DNA from: DATFNI01 sp963712305
GTDB taxonomy: Bacteria > Bacteroidota > Rhodothermia > Balneolales > DATFMH01
DNA length: 64,000 nt
Assembly: GCA_963712305.1 (NCBI GenBank)
Contig: CAVQHI010000005.1
Span: 248,001 to 312,000 of the forward strand
Reading direction: 5' to 3'
Below the pieces are notes generated by a model. It did no database searches. It was given only the letters and a program-made list of their open reading frames with translations, and was not told where the DNA came from. Made by a program: the position numbers and the translations under genes. Of this stretch, positions 1-8,191 are shown piece by piece. Position 1 is the stretch's first letter; each line of letters opens with the position of its first letter.

Positions 1-752
1 GAGTCAATAAGTAGTACTGCATCTTCACCTTCCTCTGCCTTGCGTTTCACATAGCCCAGCGCCATTTCTGAAATGCGTATATGACTTTCTGTTGGCTTGT
101 CGTTTGAGGAAGCAAAAACGCGCCCTTTTGTTGTTCGCATGAAGTCTGTCACTTCTTCCGGACGTTCATCTACCAGAAGAATAGCAAGGTGCACATCCTT
201 GTGAAGTTCATCGATGCTGTGAGCAATCTTTTTTAGGAGTACTGTTTTACCGGTACGTGGTGGAGCCACGATAAGCGCACGCTGTCCCTTTCCTATAGGT
301 GCAATAAGATCCACAACACGCATGTCAACATCTTCAGGACTTGTGGACAGTTTCAGGCCTTCATCAGGCATGATGGGTGTCTGAAACTCAAACCGCGGCA
401 CCATCTTCCAGGCATCAGCCGGTTTGTTGTTAATACGCTCAATCGAATGAACATGTTTATTCCCCTGCTGATCCTCTTCGAAGGTTCCTTCCAACTCCAG
501 TCCCGGACGCAAGCTATAATGAATCATCTCCTGCGGAGTCAGGAACGGGTCCTTGTCCGTTTTAGAAAATTCGAAGTCGAGCTTGCGAATGAAACCGTAA
601 TTATTGTGAGCTAACTCAAGCACACCAGAGTACTTGCCACCAATCTCTACATTATGGTTATCGATAAAAACCGGGGCGGGATTCTTCTGTTGTTTACCCT
701 TCTGTCGGTTGTAATTTTTCTTTTTCTTATTACGCTTTGAGTTTTTTCCCAT
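1..752 (-). CDS. rho: Transcription termination factor Rho, C-terminally cut by the window edge
   Basis: Hexameric RNA helicase that ends transcription. The first 250 residues are visible, starting at the ATG at 752. A lysine/asparagine-rich basic start (residues 3-24) precedes a short RNA-binding OB domain (about 40-110, with the YGFIRK segment). The ATPase domain follows, with Walker A APPRTGKT at 163-170 and the VDERPEEVTDF segment near 194-204 that is diagnostic of Rho. The reading frame is open to base 1, so the C-terminal half lies outside. The N-terminal domain is short and lacks the long insertions seen in some Bacteroidota Rho proteins. It lies downstream of the TPR gene but is separated from it by a hairpin terminator, so it probably has its own promoter in 753-850. 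Confidence 0.95.
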   Translation of the reverse strand, partial: MGKNSKRNKKKKNYNRQKGKQQKNPAPVFIDNHNVEIGGKYSGVLELAHNNYGFIRKLDFEFSKTDKDPFLTPQEMIHYSLRPGLELEGTFEEDQQGNKHVHSIERINNKPADAWKMVPRFEFQTPIMPDEGLKLSTSPEDVDMRVVDLIAPIGKGQRALIVAPPRTGKTVLLKKIAHSIDELHKDVHLAILLVDERPEEVTDFMRTTKGRVFASSNDKPTESHIRISEMALGYVKRKAEEGEDAVLLID

Positions 753-851
753 GAATAAAATATAATTCTGTCATTGAGTATTGAAGACGAGCCTGGAGAA
801 AATAAGGGCCATCCCTCATTTTGTTTTGTACACTTAAGCACCTATCAATAA

Positions 852-885
852 ATGAGTCAGGCAGTTCTCCGGCCGCCTGACTCAT
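852..885 (-). terminator. Hairpin terminator after the TPR gene
   Basis: Perfect 11-bp inverted repeat ATGAGTCAGGC (852-862) and GCCTGACTCAT (875-885) with a 12-nt loop. On the minus strand it is followed by TTTATTG. It lies 56 bases past the TPR stop codon and separates that operon from rho. The T-tract is short. Confidence 0.7.
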
Positions 886-940
886 GTAATTAGTTTAAAG
901 TACTAAAAATCAACTATAAATAGTATAAATCAATATCGTA

Positions 941-2272
941 TTAACGGATTGTCGTCGTCTCGTTGATCCATCCGTAACAGGCTTTCAGGGATGAATCAAT
1001 TTTGATCTTATCGCCCTTTTTCCAGTTCTGATAAAATTTTTCTTCAACTGTCGGAGCCGCCTGACTATAAGAATTGATCTGTTGATTTGCAGAACGGGCA
1101 ACTGACGGATCAACTGCTTTTGCTTTATCCAGGTAATCAAGAACCAACCAGTATACAGCTTTATCCTGACGGGAAAGTGGCCCGTTGCTGCAATCATTTA
1201 CAGCCTGAGCATAAATGTGCGCCATTTCCATATATGGTTTACCCCATTTCGGATCAATCTGAATAGCACGGCGTGTATATTCGCGTGCTGATTGCAGTTT
1301 ATCAAGATTTACATAGTTATCAGCAATATCCACATAAATCTGTTTCTTCTCATCGTTGGTCTTAACCTTATTCATTGCGTCTTTCAGATAATCAACGGCT
1401 TCTGCATACTTACCGTTTTCTGTTGCCATCGAAGCCAATCGATCCGCATTCTTATAGGTTGGATCCAGATTGAAGAGCTGCTTTGCTATTACTTTAGCAT
1501 TATCAAAATCGTTTTGCTGAGTATATAAAGTATACAATTCGTTCAGCGCCTCAGTATCCTTTGGATTGTCCTTAATCTTGGACTGCAGATAGGTTATACG
1601 TTCTTTAGGATTCGTAAACAGCTGATCTCTGACCTTACTGAAATACTGTTCCGTGTCATTGTTGGCAAAAGGATCCGCTTTTTTCATCAATGCAAGAGCT
1701 TTGTCCTTATCACCGTCATTAACGTAATAATTGACAACAGCCTGAATGTAATAACCTTTACCAGCCTGGGTCGTTTTCTTCGGATCCATCTGGAAGACCT
1801 TTTCATAGTCAGCTACGGCCTTATCCATCCCATTACTGATAAAATCAGCATGTTGCTGATAGAAACGTCCTTCATCGAAAAGCCACTGGTAACGATCTAT
1901 CTCTTTATCTGAGTAGGAATTCAGAACTTTGCTATAGTATGTTGCGGCAGTATCAAAATAGGCTGTTTTAGCTGTTGGATCCTGAGCATTTTCTCCCTTC
2001 TGGGTGTATATATCGATCATTTTACTGAATGTCATTGATCCATCATACTGAGGGAAACCCTGAATTTTCTGCGGATGAGCAACAACCAGCCACCGACCAT
2101 ACATTAGGGCAGTTTCGAAGTCCTTATTTTTATATGATTCACTGAATACCGAGTATACCTCTAATGGACTCATGCCGTATGGTGCGGGAGGTATAGAATC
2201 AGCCTTTTGGGCTTTAACCCCGGTAGATACTAGAAATAACAGACCGGCAAATACGCTAAGAATACGCTTCAT
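941..2272 (-). CDS. Exported tetratricopeptide-repeat protein
   Basis: A 443-residue protein with a clear signal peptide (residues 1-21, ending VKA before Q). The rest is almost wholly helical TPR-type repeats, visible as recurring A-x-x-x-Y/A-x-x-A patterns between about 60 and 420, for example near 205-225, 250-290 and 290-345. TPR proteins act as protein-protein scaffolds in the periplasm or at the envelope. It is the last gene of the minus-strand run glgB-malQ-comA-glgA-DUF4270-barrel-TPR and lies 40 bases after the barrel gene. No catalytic motif is seen and the partner is unknown. Confidence 0.85.
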   Translation of the reverse strand: MKRILSVFAGLLFLVSTGVKAQKADSIPPAPYGMSPLEVYSVFSESYKNKDFETALMYGRWLVVAHPQKIQGFPQYDGSMTFSKMIDIYTQKGENAQDPTAKTAYFDTAATYYSKVLNSYSDKEIDRYQWLFDEGRFYQQHADFISNGMDKAVADYEKVFQMDPKKTTQAGKGYYIQAVVNYYVNDGDKDKALALMKKADPFANNDTEQYFSKVRDQLFTNPKERITYLQSKIKDNPKDTEALNELYTLYTQQNDFDNAKVIAKQLFNLDPTYKNADRLASMATENGKYAEAVDYLKDAMNKVKTNDEKKQIYVDIADNYVNLDKLQSAREYTRRAIQIDPKWGKPYMEMAHIYAQAVNDCSNGPLSRQDKAVYWLVLDYLDKAKAVDPSVARSANQQINSYSQAAPTVEEKFYQNWKKGDKIKIDSSLKACYGWINETTTIR

Positions 2273-2312
2273 GACCGTAGCTTATTTGTTATTGATTACG
2301 TTGTGTTGTGAA

Positions 2313-3590
2313 TTACTGGATTTTTCGTTTGAAGAACATTAGTTCTGCTAGATTAAACGACACTTTAATCGAGAATATTCTTTCTCTAACCAAATCATGC
2401 GATGTCGTCCCCCGCCAACCATACGAGAGATCAATATCAATAGACGAGGCAGTACGTGATGGAATACCTATTCCTGCCGACATCATCAATGAAGATATGT
2501 TTTGTCCTTGAAGTTTCAAATATCCGGTATCATATGAAAATCCGGCACGATATACTAATGTTCTAAAGAAACCAGGATTATTGACGGATCTGGCCGGCAA
2601 AAACTGACCTCCCATACCAAACCGCAAACGATCCTTATAATAATCTGTCTGCCGTGAGTTGATACCCTTATAATTACCCCACTTTTGATACAAGGCTTCA
2701 CCACCTACCATCCAGTGATTATTGAACCAATAACCCAAACCAAACCCCGCTCGCAGCGGAAGACGAATATTCCCACTCGTCAGGTTAGTGATTTTATTGA
2801 CCTCTGAACCGCTAATATTTATATAGTTTTCGACTGATTTATCTGATTTCAAAGTCACCGGTAATGAAGCAGTAGCTCCAAATGAAATCAGGTCATTGGA
2901 ATTAAACACTTTATTTTTTTGGAAAAATAACCCGACTCGGTTGCCCATTCCAATATTCGTAGTATTTATGTTGTAGTGTGTTGGATAGTAGTACACACTA
3001 CTGAAAGACGTAGTCACATCATTCGTCAGTTTGCCGAAAACCAGTGACGGAGCATAACCAACCGAAAGGTTTTTGGTAATGTTCCACCCGAAACCTACTT
3101 CAAGTGCATTTAAACCACCACTACCCTTGTAATTATTTTGATATGCCACATTGCCCACATTCGTTTGAATGGAGTCAATTTGTCCGGTATTCTGGTAATG
3201 GTAGTTGCTCTGTGTTATAGGATAGAGAGAAGCCGAAATTCCGAATTTCTGTTTAACAACCGGTAAGATAAGCTGAAAGTGAGTAATGTTGATCTGGGAA
3301 CGGGCGACATGAGTATTTCTATTACTACTCGTAATGGTGTTGATCTCAAACCCACCAGTTCCAGCAGCCAGAACAGCTGAACTCCATGTAGCAGGATTAG
3401 ACAGATTCGTTCCGGTAATGGACAATCCAACCCCCGTCATTCCCATTCCAGAGGCATTGGGATCACGAAAATCAGTGACTGCGCCTGCACCGTAATAAGA
3501 ATAAATGGAACCCGTATTATACAGACTTTGCCCCTGCGACTCACTAAAAGCCAGGAACATCATCAAAGCTATGATTGAAAAATACTTCAC
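2313..3590 (-). CDS. Outer-membrane beta-barrel protein (FadL/PorV-like)
   Basis: A 425-residue protein with signal peptide 1-20 (cleavage after SQG). After it comes a glycine-rich N-terminus with a GMGMTGVGLS segment and an N-L-S-N-P-A-T-W motif, which resembles the hatch of FadL/PorV-type 14-stranded barrels. The rest is alternating amphipathic strands ending in aromatic residues. Its ATG overlaps the stop of the DUF4270 gene by 4 bases (ATGA), so the two are translationally coupled and probably act together at the outer membrane. The cargo is unknown. Confidence 0.8.
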   Translation of the reverse strand: MKYFSIIALMMFLAFSESQGQSLYNTGSIYSYYGAGAVTDFRDPNASGMGMTGVGLSITGTNLSNPATWSSAVLAAGTGGFEINTITSSNRNTHVARSQINITHFQLILPVVKQKFGISASLYPITQSNYHYQNTGQIDSIQTNVGNVAYQNNYKGSGGLNALEVGFGWNITKNLSVGYAPSLVFGKLTNDVTTSFSSVYYYPTHYNINTTNIGMGNRVGLFFQKNKVFNSNDLISFGATASLPVTLKSDKSVENYINISGSEVNKITNLTSGNIRLPLRAGFGLGYWFNNHWMVGGEALYQKWGNYKGINSRQTDYYKDRLRFGMGGQFLPARSVNNPGFFRTLVYRAGFSYDTGYLKLQGQNISSLMMSAGIGIPSRTASSIDIDLSYGWRGTTSHDLVRERIFSIKVSFNLAELMFFKRKIQ

Positions 3591-4846
3591 TGATTTTTCG
3601 ATTTTACAGATGTGACAATAATTTTGGGTGTTTTCAACGAATCGGAGGGACTATTAAACAACAACGAATAGATCGTGCCTGAATGAGACTGTGGAATAAG
3701 GTAATAACTGCCTGTATTGTCTGTACCTGTCAAAATTGAATTCAATCGGGAGGTCAGATCCACTGAATACGTCCCTGTACCAACTTTATATGCCGTTCCA
3801 CCGGAAATCGGACCATTTAACATCTCAAATTCAATATTATCTTTGTGAAGATAATACATCTGCAAATAACCCACCGCTGGCCTAATATTGCCAGACGGAA
3901 GGCTTTTATGCATTTCAACAGAGTCGGCATAAAGAAGCATTTGAACACGTGAAATGGCTTTTGTTCCCAGGCTTACCCCATTAATATTAACGGATGTATC
4001 CGAGGTCACCGAAATATCGAACTTCGGAACAGACTCGAAAGTCGAGTACATCTGTAGCTTTTTCCCCGAATAATCAGGTACGTTTGTCCGGTTTACGCTG
4101 TAAGCCCAATCTCTGATAACAAATGAAGCTGTATCTTTTGGCGTCACAACTTCCAGATGGCTGTTTGAGGGATCGAAAGCCAGTATCTTTCCCTCTGATT
4201 TAGGCACGATCACAAATCCGGGCATTGTGAAGACATAAGAAGAATCCCTGTTCGTCGAATTATAGTAGGCCTGACGGTATTTCTGGACCCAGCTTTGACT
4301 AAGCTGGACATCCACCGACGCGACATCACCTAATGAATCGGTGACAAGCGAATTAACATCTCCCACAGAAAAATTGCCGACAACGGTACTGCTGGTAGGG
4401 GGTGCAGAATCGATCTTCCATTCACGGCCTCTCCATGGGCCTGAAGCCTCGACCAGATCGTATGATACAGTAGAAGCAGTATCACCGTAAACGCTGTTAA
4501 AAAACAAACGAAGAGTCAATTTGCTGTCGTCGGTCAATGTATCCAGCGAACCTATACCAGCAAGTGACGGCTGAATAAGACCCGTTGCTGTTATGTTTCC
4601 AAAAACCGGGTCATTATAAGACCCGGCGGAAAAGTCGGTAAGATCTCCGGAATAAGCCGGTAATTTTGCAGTCGACAGATTCGATAGTGGAATAGTATCA
4701 ATCTGTACGTCAGCTGTTGGCTGTATAATATTTCCACCAACAAGGGTAGTATCCTTGCAACCGCTTACCCAGAGGGCACCGATAGTGAGGACTGCAACTA
4801 CCAGGGGCAGTTGAGTCACTTTGCGTACATTCACAGGAAAATCCAA
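3587..4846 (-). CDS. DUF4270-type outer-membrane lipoprotein
   Basis: A 419-residue protein with a lipoprotein signal (hydrophobic 13-26, lipobox VSGC, acylated Cys30). The mature start K-D-x-T-x-x-G and a beta-rich body fit the DUF4270 family of Bacteroidota, whose function is not established. In Bacteroidota this family often sits beside the half-length glycogen synthase gene, as it does here (glgA-like at 4879-5691, 32 bases upstream). It overlaps the barrel gene by 4 bases. Family assignment is from pattern recall, not from a search. Confidence 0.75.
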   Translation of the reverse strand: MDFPVNVRKVTQLPLVVAVLTIGALWVSGCKDTTLVGGNIIQPTADVQIDTIPLSNLSTAKLPAYSGDLTDFSAGSYNDPVFGNITATGLIQPSLAGIGSLDTLTDDSKLTLRLFFNSVYGDTASTVSYDLVEASGPWRGREWKIDSAPPTSSTVVGNFSVGDVNSLVTDSLGDVASVDVQLSQSWVQKYRQAYYNSTNRDSSYVFTMPGFVIVPKSEGKILAFDPSNSHLEVVTPKDTASFVIRDWAYSVNRTNVPDYSGKKLQMYSTFESVPKFDISVTSDTSVNINGVSLGTKAISRVQMLLYADSVEMHKSLPSGNIRPAVGYLQMYYLHKDNIEFEMLNGPISGGTAYKVGTGTYSVDLTSRLNSILTGTDNTGSYYLIPQSHSGTIYSLLFNSPSDSLKTPKIIVTSVKSKNQ

Positions 4847-4878
4847 ATGTGTTTTGTCAGAATTGCGATATTTTGAAC

Positions 4879-5691
4879 TTATTCTTCCTCACCAATTTGG
4901 CGGTAGAAATCCGCAAATTTAGAAGAAATGTCTTGGGGCGAACCTTGGATCTTCACCGGAGTTATATCAAGTTCTTTGAAGTAGTGATCAAACTCATCCC
5001 TGATTTCATTCCCGGTCACGACATAATCAGCATACTGCAAGCCTGCTTTAACAAAGTCAACCTTGCCGTCCGTCATAAACTTCTCGACATCGACTGATTC
5101 AGGAAGCCCCATAAAATCAAGGATCTTCGGATCGAAGAACCCATCATGTTGTGGTGAGTGAAGGTTGTAGATCACTTTCGTTTTTTTAAAAATCTCGTTG
5201 TTGATAAAAACATGCTTCAGAAAAACAGGAATAAAACCAGCGGCCCAGTCATGGCAGTGAATGACGTCAGGTTGCCAGCCAAGTTTCTTTACGGTTTCGA
5301 GCACCCCTTTATTGTAGAAGACAAGACGTTCATCGTTATCTTCGAAAAATTTCCCGCTTTTAGGATCTGTGAACAGGCCTTTTCGTTTGAAATAGGTGTC
5401 GTTATCCAGAAAATAAACCTGCAGCTTGGCATTGGGAATGCTGGCTACTTTGATACGCATGCTTTCGGTTTTATCGCCAACCTGGACCTCGATCCCGGAG
5501 AGCCGAATTACCTCATGCAACCTGTTTCTACGGTCGTTTATCGAACCATACTTGGGCAAGAGGATACGGATTTCAAATCCTTTATCCTGAAGTGATGCCG
5601 GTAAAAAACGTAAAAGATCGGCCGTGTTGGTCAATCTGGCAAACGGAGAAATCTCCGCAGCGGCATAAAGAACTTTCATGCGTCTGTCCAT
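4879..5691 (-). CDS. glgA: Half-length glycogen/starch synthase-like protein (GT5 N-terminal domain only)
   Basis: A 270-residue protein matching only the N-terminal Rossmann domain of GT5 glycogen synthases: KVLYAAAEISPFA at 6-18 and DVIHCHDWAAG near 142-152. Ordinary GlgA is about 470-490 residues with a second Rossmann domain that binds the nucleotide sugar; that half is absent. The usual ADP-glucose-binding KxGGL motif after the first strand is replaced by ARLTNTADLL. Short versions like this are conserved in Bacteroidota, so it is probably a real family and not a truncation. Whether it polymerises glucan is doubtful. Its neighbours glgB and malQ support a glycogen link. An alternative start is Met5 (5679). 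Confidence 0.8.
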   Translation of the reverse strand: MDRRMKVLYAAAEISPFARLTNTADLLRFLPASLQDKGFEIRILLPKYGSINDRRNRLHEVIRLSGIEVQVGDKTESMRIKVASIPNAKLQVYFLDNDTYFKRKGLFTDPKSGKFFEDNDERLVFYNKGVLETVKKLGWQPDVIHCHDWAAGFIPVFLKHVFINNEIFKKTKVIYNLHSPQHDGFFDPKILDFMGLPESVDVEKFMTDGKVDFVKAGLQYADYVVTGNEIRDEFDHYFKELDITPVKIQGSPQDISSKFADFYRQIGEEE

Positions 5692-5708
5692 CCGTTTAAA
5701 TCAATAAT

Positions 5709-6560
5709 TCAGTGTTGTTCTCCGGGTGGGTTTTCGCCGGCGTTCAGCCGAAGATCGGAGGTTTCATCATCCAGCGAGAAAAAGTCAAACAGTGTGTCAC
5801 TGCGCAACCCAAGTCGCAGTGTTTCCAATGGAATAACTTCTGCCTGTAGGATATTTCCCAGATTAACGTTGGCCCCAAACTTTTTGATGAACCAAACCTG
5901 TTGTTCTTTCTGAGGTGCTTCAAATATAAGATTATCAATCGGAATTTGATCTACAATCTCATCAACAAGACCTGAGCGAACTTCACCATTGGGTCGGAAG
6001 ACGCCAACAGTTCCACTTTCACGGGCCTCACAAATAATTTTCCAAGCTCCGGCCTCAAGCTCCGCCTTGATCATTTTAACCCATTTATAGGGCGGGATGA
6101 TTGCGTTTGGATTTTTACTGCCCACTTCGGAGAGAACCGTAAAATTCTTACTGAGTTCAGCAATAATGTTTCGCTTCTTTTCCTCTGAGAGCCAGATTGT
6201 TCCATTAGACACCTCTACATGACCGATACCATAATGATCGAGCAGACGCAGGTAATCATCGAGTTGATCCCGAAGCACATACGCCTCAAACAAGGTACCC
6301 CCAAAGTAGACGGGTATCTGAGCGTCATGATACACCGCTATTTTTTCTTTGAGTCGAGGCGTTACCTGAGAAGTTCCCCATCCCAGTTTTACAATGTCTA
6401 TATAGTCGGAACAGGTTTCGACGAAGTCTTCAACTTGACGAATGCTGCTGCCTTTATCGAGAACAATTACGATTCCATTGTCTCTCGGCTTAACCGAACG
6501 ATGCGGCAGATTTTTTAGATTGTAGTCCATGAAACTCAGTTTGCTGGAAAATGATCGCAA
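5709..6560 (-). CDS. comA: Phosphosulfolactate synthase (ComA-like)
   Basis: A 283-residue TIM-barrel protein. The family joins sulfite to phosphoenolpyruvate to give (R)-2-phospho-3-sulfolactate, the first step of coenzyme M synthesis in methanogens and a source of sulfonates in some bacteria. Visible motifs are KLGWGT, YFGGTLFE, EVSNGT, SEVGSK and the segment EARESGTVGVF. It lies 17 bases before glgA and 25 bases after malQ, inside the glycogen operon. No other sulfonate gene is visible here, so its product's fate is unknown. Met11 (6530) is an equally plausible start, as the first ten residues precede the conserved domain. Confidence 0.85.
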   Translation of the reverse strand: MRSFSSKLSFMDYNLKNLPHRSVKPRDNGIVIVLDKGSSIRQVEDFVETCSDYIDIVKLGWGTSQVTPRLKEKIAVYHDAQIPVYFGGTLFEAYVLRDQLDDYLRLLDHYGIGHVEVSNGTIWLSEEKKRNIIAELSKNFTVLSEVGSKNPNAIIPPYKWVKMIKAELEAGAWKIICEARESGTVGVFRPNGEVRSGLVDEIVDQIPIDNLIFEAPQKEQQVWFIKKFGANVNLGNILQAEVIPLETLRLGLRSDTLFDFFSLDDETSDLRLNAGENPPGEQH

Positions 6561-6585
6561 AAAGGTAACAATTTACAGCCAATTC

Positions 6586-8151
6586 TTAAAGATTATCCAC
6601 ACCTTCGGCCTTTATTGATACCAAATTCGCGTCTTGTTCACCATTTTTTACATCCCGGTTCGATAATTGCACCAGGTATTGGATACGATTCCGATCCACA
6701 TCGGCTAACATATCGTCTGTATATCTCCACTCCCAGTTACCACTGGCAGTGCCCGGAAAGTTCATCCGGTGTTCCGTATCCAGATTCATAAAATCTTGAA
6801 GTGGGAATATAGCCATATCAGCAATGGATAGCATCCCAAGCCTTATCATAGCCCAGGCGACATCGTGTCCGTCGATTTGCATGTATTCTCTGACCCGGTG
6901 TTTCTCAAAGTCAGTTCCTTTATTATACCACCCGATGGTCGTATCGTTGTCGTGCGTACCGGTATAAACGACACAGTTGTTCGTTTTGTAGTTATGCGGA
7001 AGAAAACCATTTGCCGAATTGTCAGAAAAGGCAAATTGCAGGATCTTCATTCCGGGAAAGTTATACGAATTCCGTAAGTCCACTACTTCTTTGGTCAGCA
7101 GGCCAAGATCTTCGGCTATGATAGGTAACTCACCCAGACGTTCACGAATCGTATCAAAAAGCTTTTTCCCCGGACCTTTTACCCAACGTCCGTTAACAGC
7201 GGTCTTTTCATCAGCCTTGACCTCCCAGTAGGCCTCGAAACCACGAAAATGATCCACTCGTATGGCGTCGAAGAGCGAGAACATCTGTTCAAACCGTTTG
7301 ACCCACCATTCAAATCCATTCTTTTCCATCACCTTCCAACGATAGAGTGGGTTGCCCCAAAGCTGTCCTGTTTCACTGAAATAATCAGGCGGTACCCCGG
7401 AAACCAAGATTCTATTGCCATTCTTATCAACTTCAAAAAGTTGGGAATGCGACCATACATCAGCGCTGTTGTGATCGACAAAAATTGGAATATCGCCGAT
7501 TACTTTGATGCCCCGGTTGTTAGCATATTCTCGCACAGCATGCCATTGCTCAAAGAACTCGAACTGACACCATTCATGATAGGCAATACGACCTGCCAGT
7601 TTTTTACGAAAAGAATCCAACGACTTTTTCTGACGTTTCCGCAATCCTTCTTCCCACTGGTTCCATGGCCGGCGGTCATAATGCTCAGAACAAGCCATGA
7701 AAAGTGCATAATCAGGAAGCCACCATTTATTATCCTGTCGAAAATGAGAAAACTGCTTTGTCATCAGAGAGTCTTTTTTCTCTTTGAACCGTTCAGCAGC
7801 TATTTCAAGCAAATGATCTTTAATACGAAAGGCGGATATATAGTCGGCCTTAGTCGAAGAAGGTATGACTTCCATAGACGCCTCTTCCCTTCTGATCAAT
7901 CCCTTCTCGATCAATATCTCAGGACTGATCAGGTATTGATTCCCGGCAAAGGCTGAATAACTGGCGTAAGGGGAATTTCCGTAGCCTGTTGGTCCCAGGG
8001 GGAGTATCTGCCAGATAGACTGATTTGTCTCAGTAAGAAAGTCGATAAACCTATAGGCCGATGGGCCAATATCCCCCATTCCGTACGGAGAGGGGAATGA
8101 TGTAGGATGTACGAGTATGCCCGTAGATCTGCGAAACTTCATTTCTTTCAA
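6586..8151 (-). CDS. malQ: 4-alpha-glucanotransferase (amylomaltase, GH77)
   Basis: A 521-residue enzyme that transfers alpha-1,4-glucan segments between malto-oligosaccharides. GH77 landmarks: SPYASYSAFAGN near 60-71, nucleophile Asp300 in AIRVDHFRGF, acid/base Glu347 in IIAEDLG and Asp401 in THDNDT. These match the spacing of the Thermus enzyme, and the length is the usual bacterial one. Cytoplasmic, with no signal peptide. It sits 40 bases downstream of glgB and 25 bases before comA, in one operon. Met4 is an alternative start. Confidence 0.95.
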   Translation of the reverse strand: MKEMKFRRSTGILVHPTSFPSPYGMGDIGPSAYRFIDFLTETNQSIWQILPLGPTGYGNSPYASYSAFAGNQYLISPEILIEKGLIRREEASMEVIPSSTKADYISAFRIKDHLLEIAAERFKEKKDSLMTKQFSHFRQDNKWWLPDYALFMACSEHYDRRPWNQWEEGLRKRQKKSLDSFRKKLAGRIAYHEWCQFEFFEQWHAVREYANNRGIKVIGDIPIFVDHNSADVWSHSQLFEVDKNGNRILVSGVPPDYFSETGQLWGNPLYRWKVMEKNGFEWWVKRFEQMFSLFDAIRVDHFRGFEAYWEVKADEKTAVNGRWVKGPGKKLFDTIRERLGELPIIAEDLGLLTKEVVDLRNSYNFPGMKILQFAFSDNSANGFLPHNYKTNNCVVYTGTHDNDTTIGWYNKGTDFEKHRVREYMQIDGHDVAWAMIRLGMLSIADMAIFPLQDFMNLDTEHRMNFPGTASGNWEWRYTDDMLADVDRNRIQYLVQLSNRDVKNGEQDANLVSIKAEGVDNL

Positions 8152-8191
8152 AGTCTTTTAATGACGTTGTAAAACTTATTAACCTCAAGCT

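Noticed and set aside
7249..7956. Long plus-strand frame (235 codons) opposite malQ
   Set aside because: Exactly antisense to conserved GH77 motifs; shadow of malQ.
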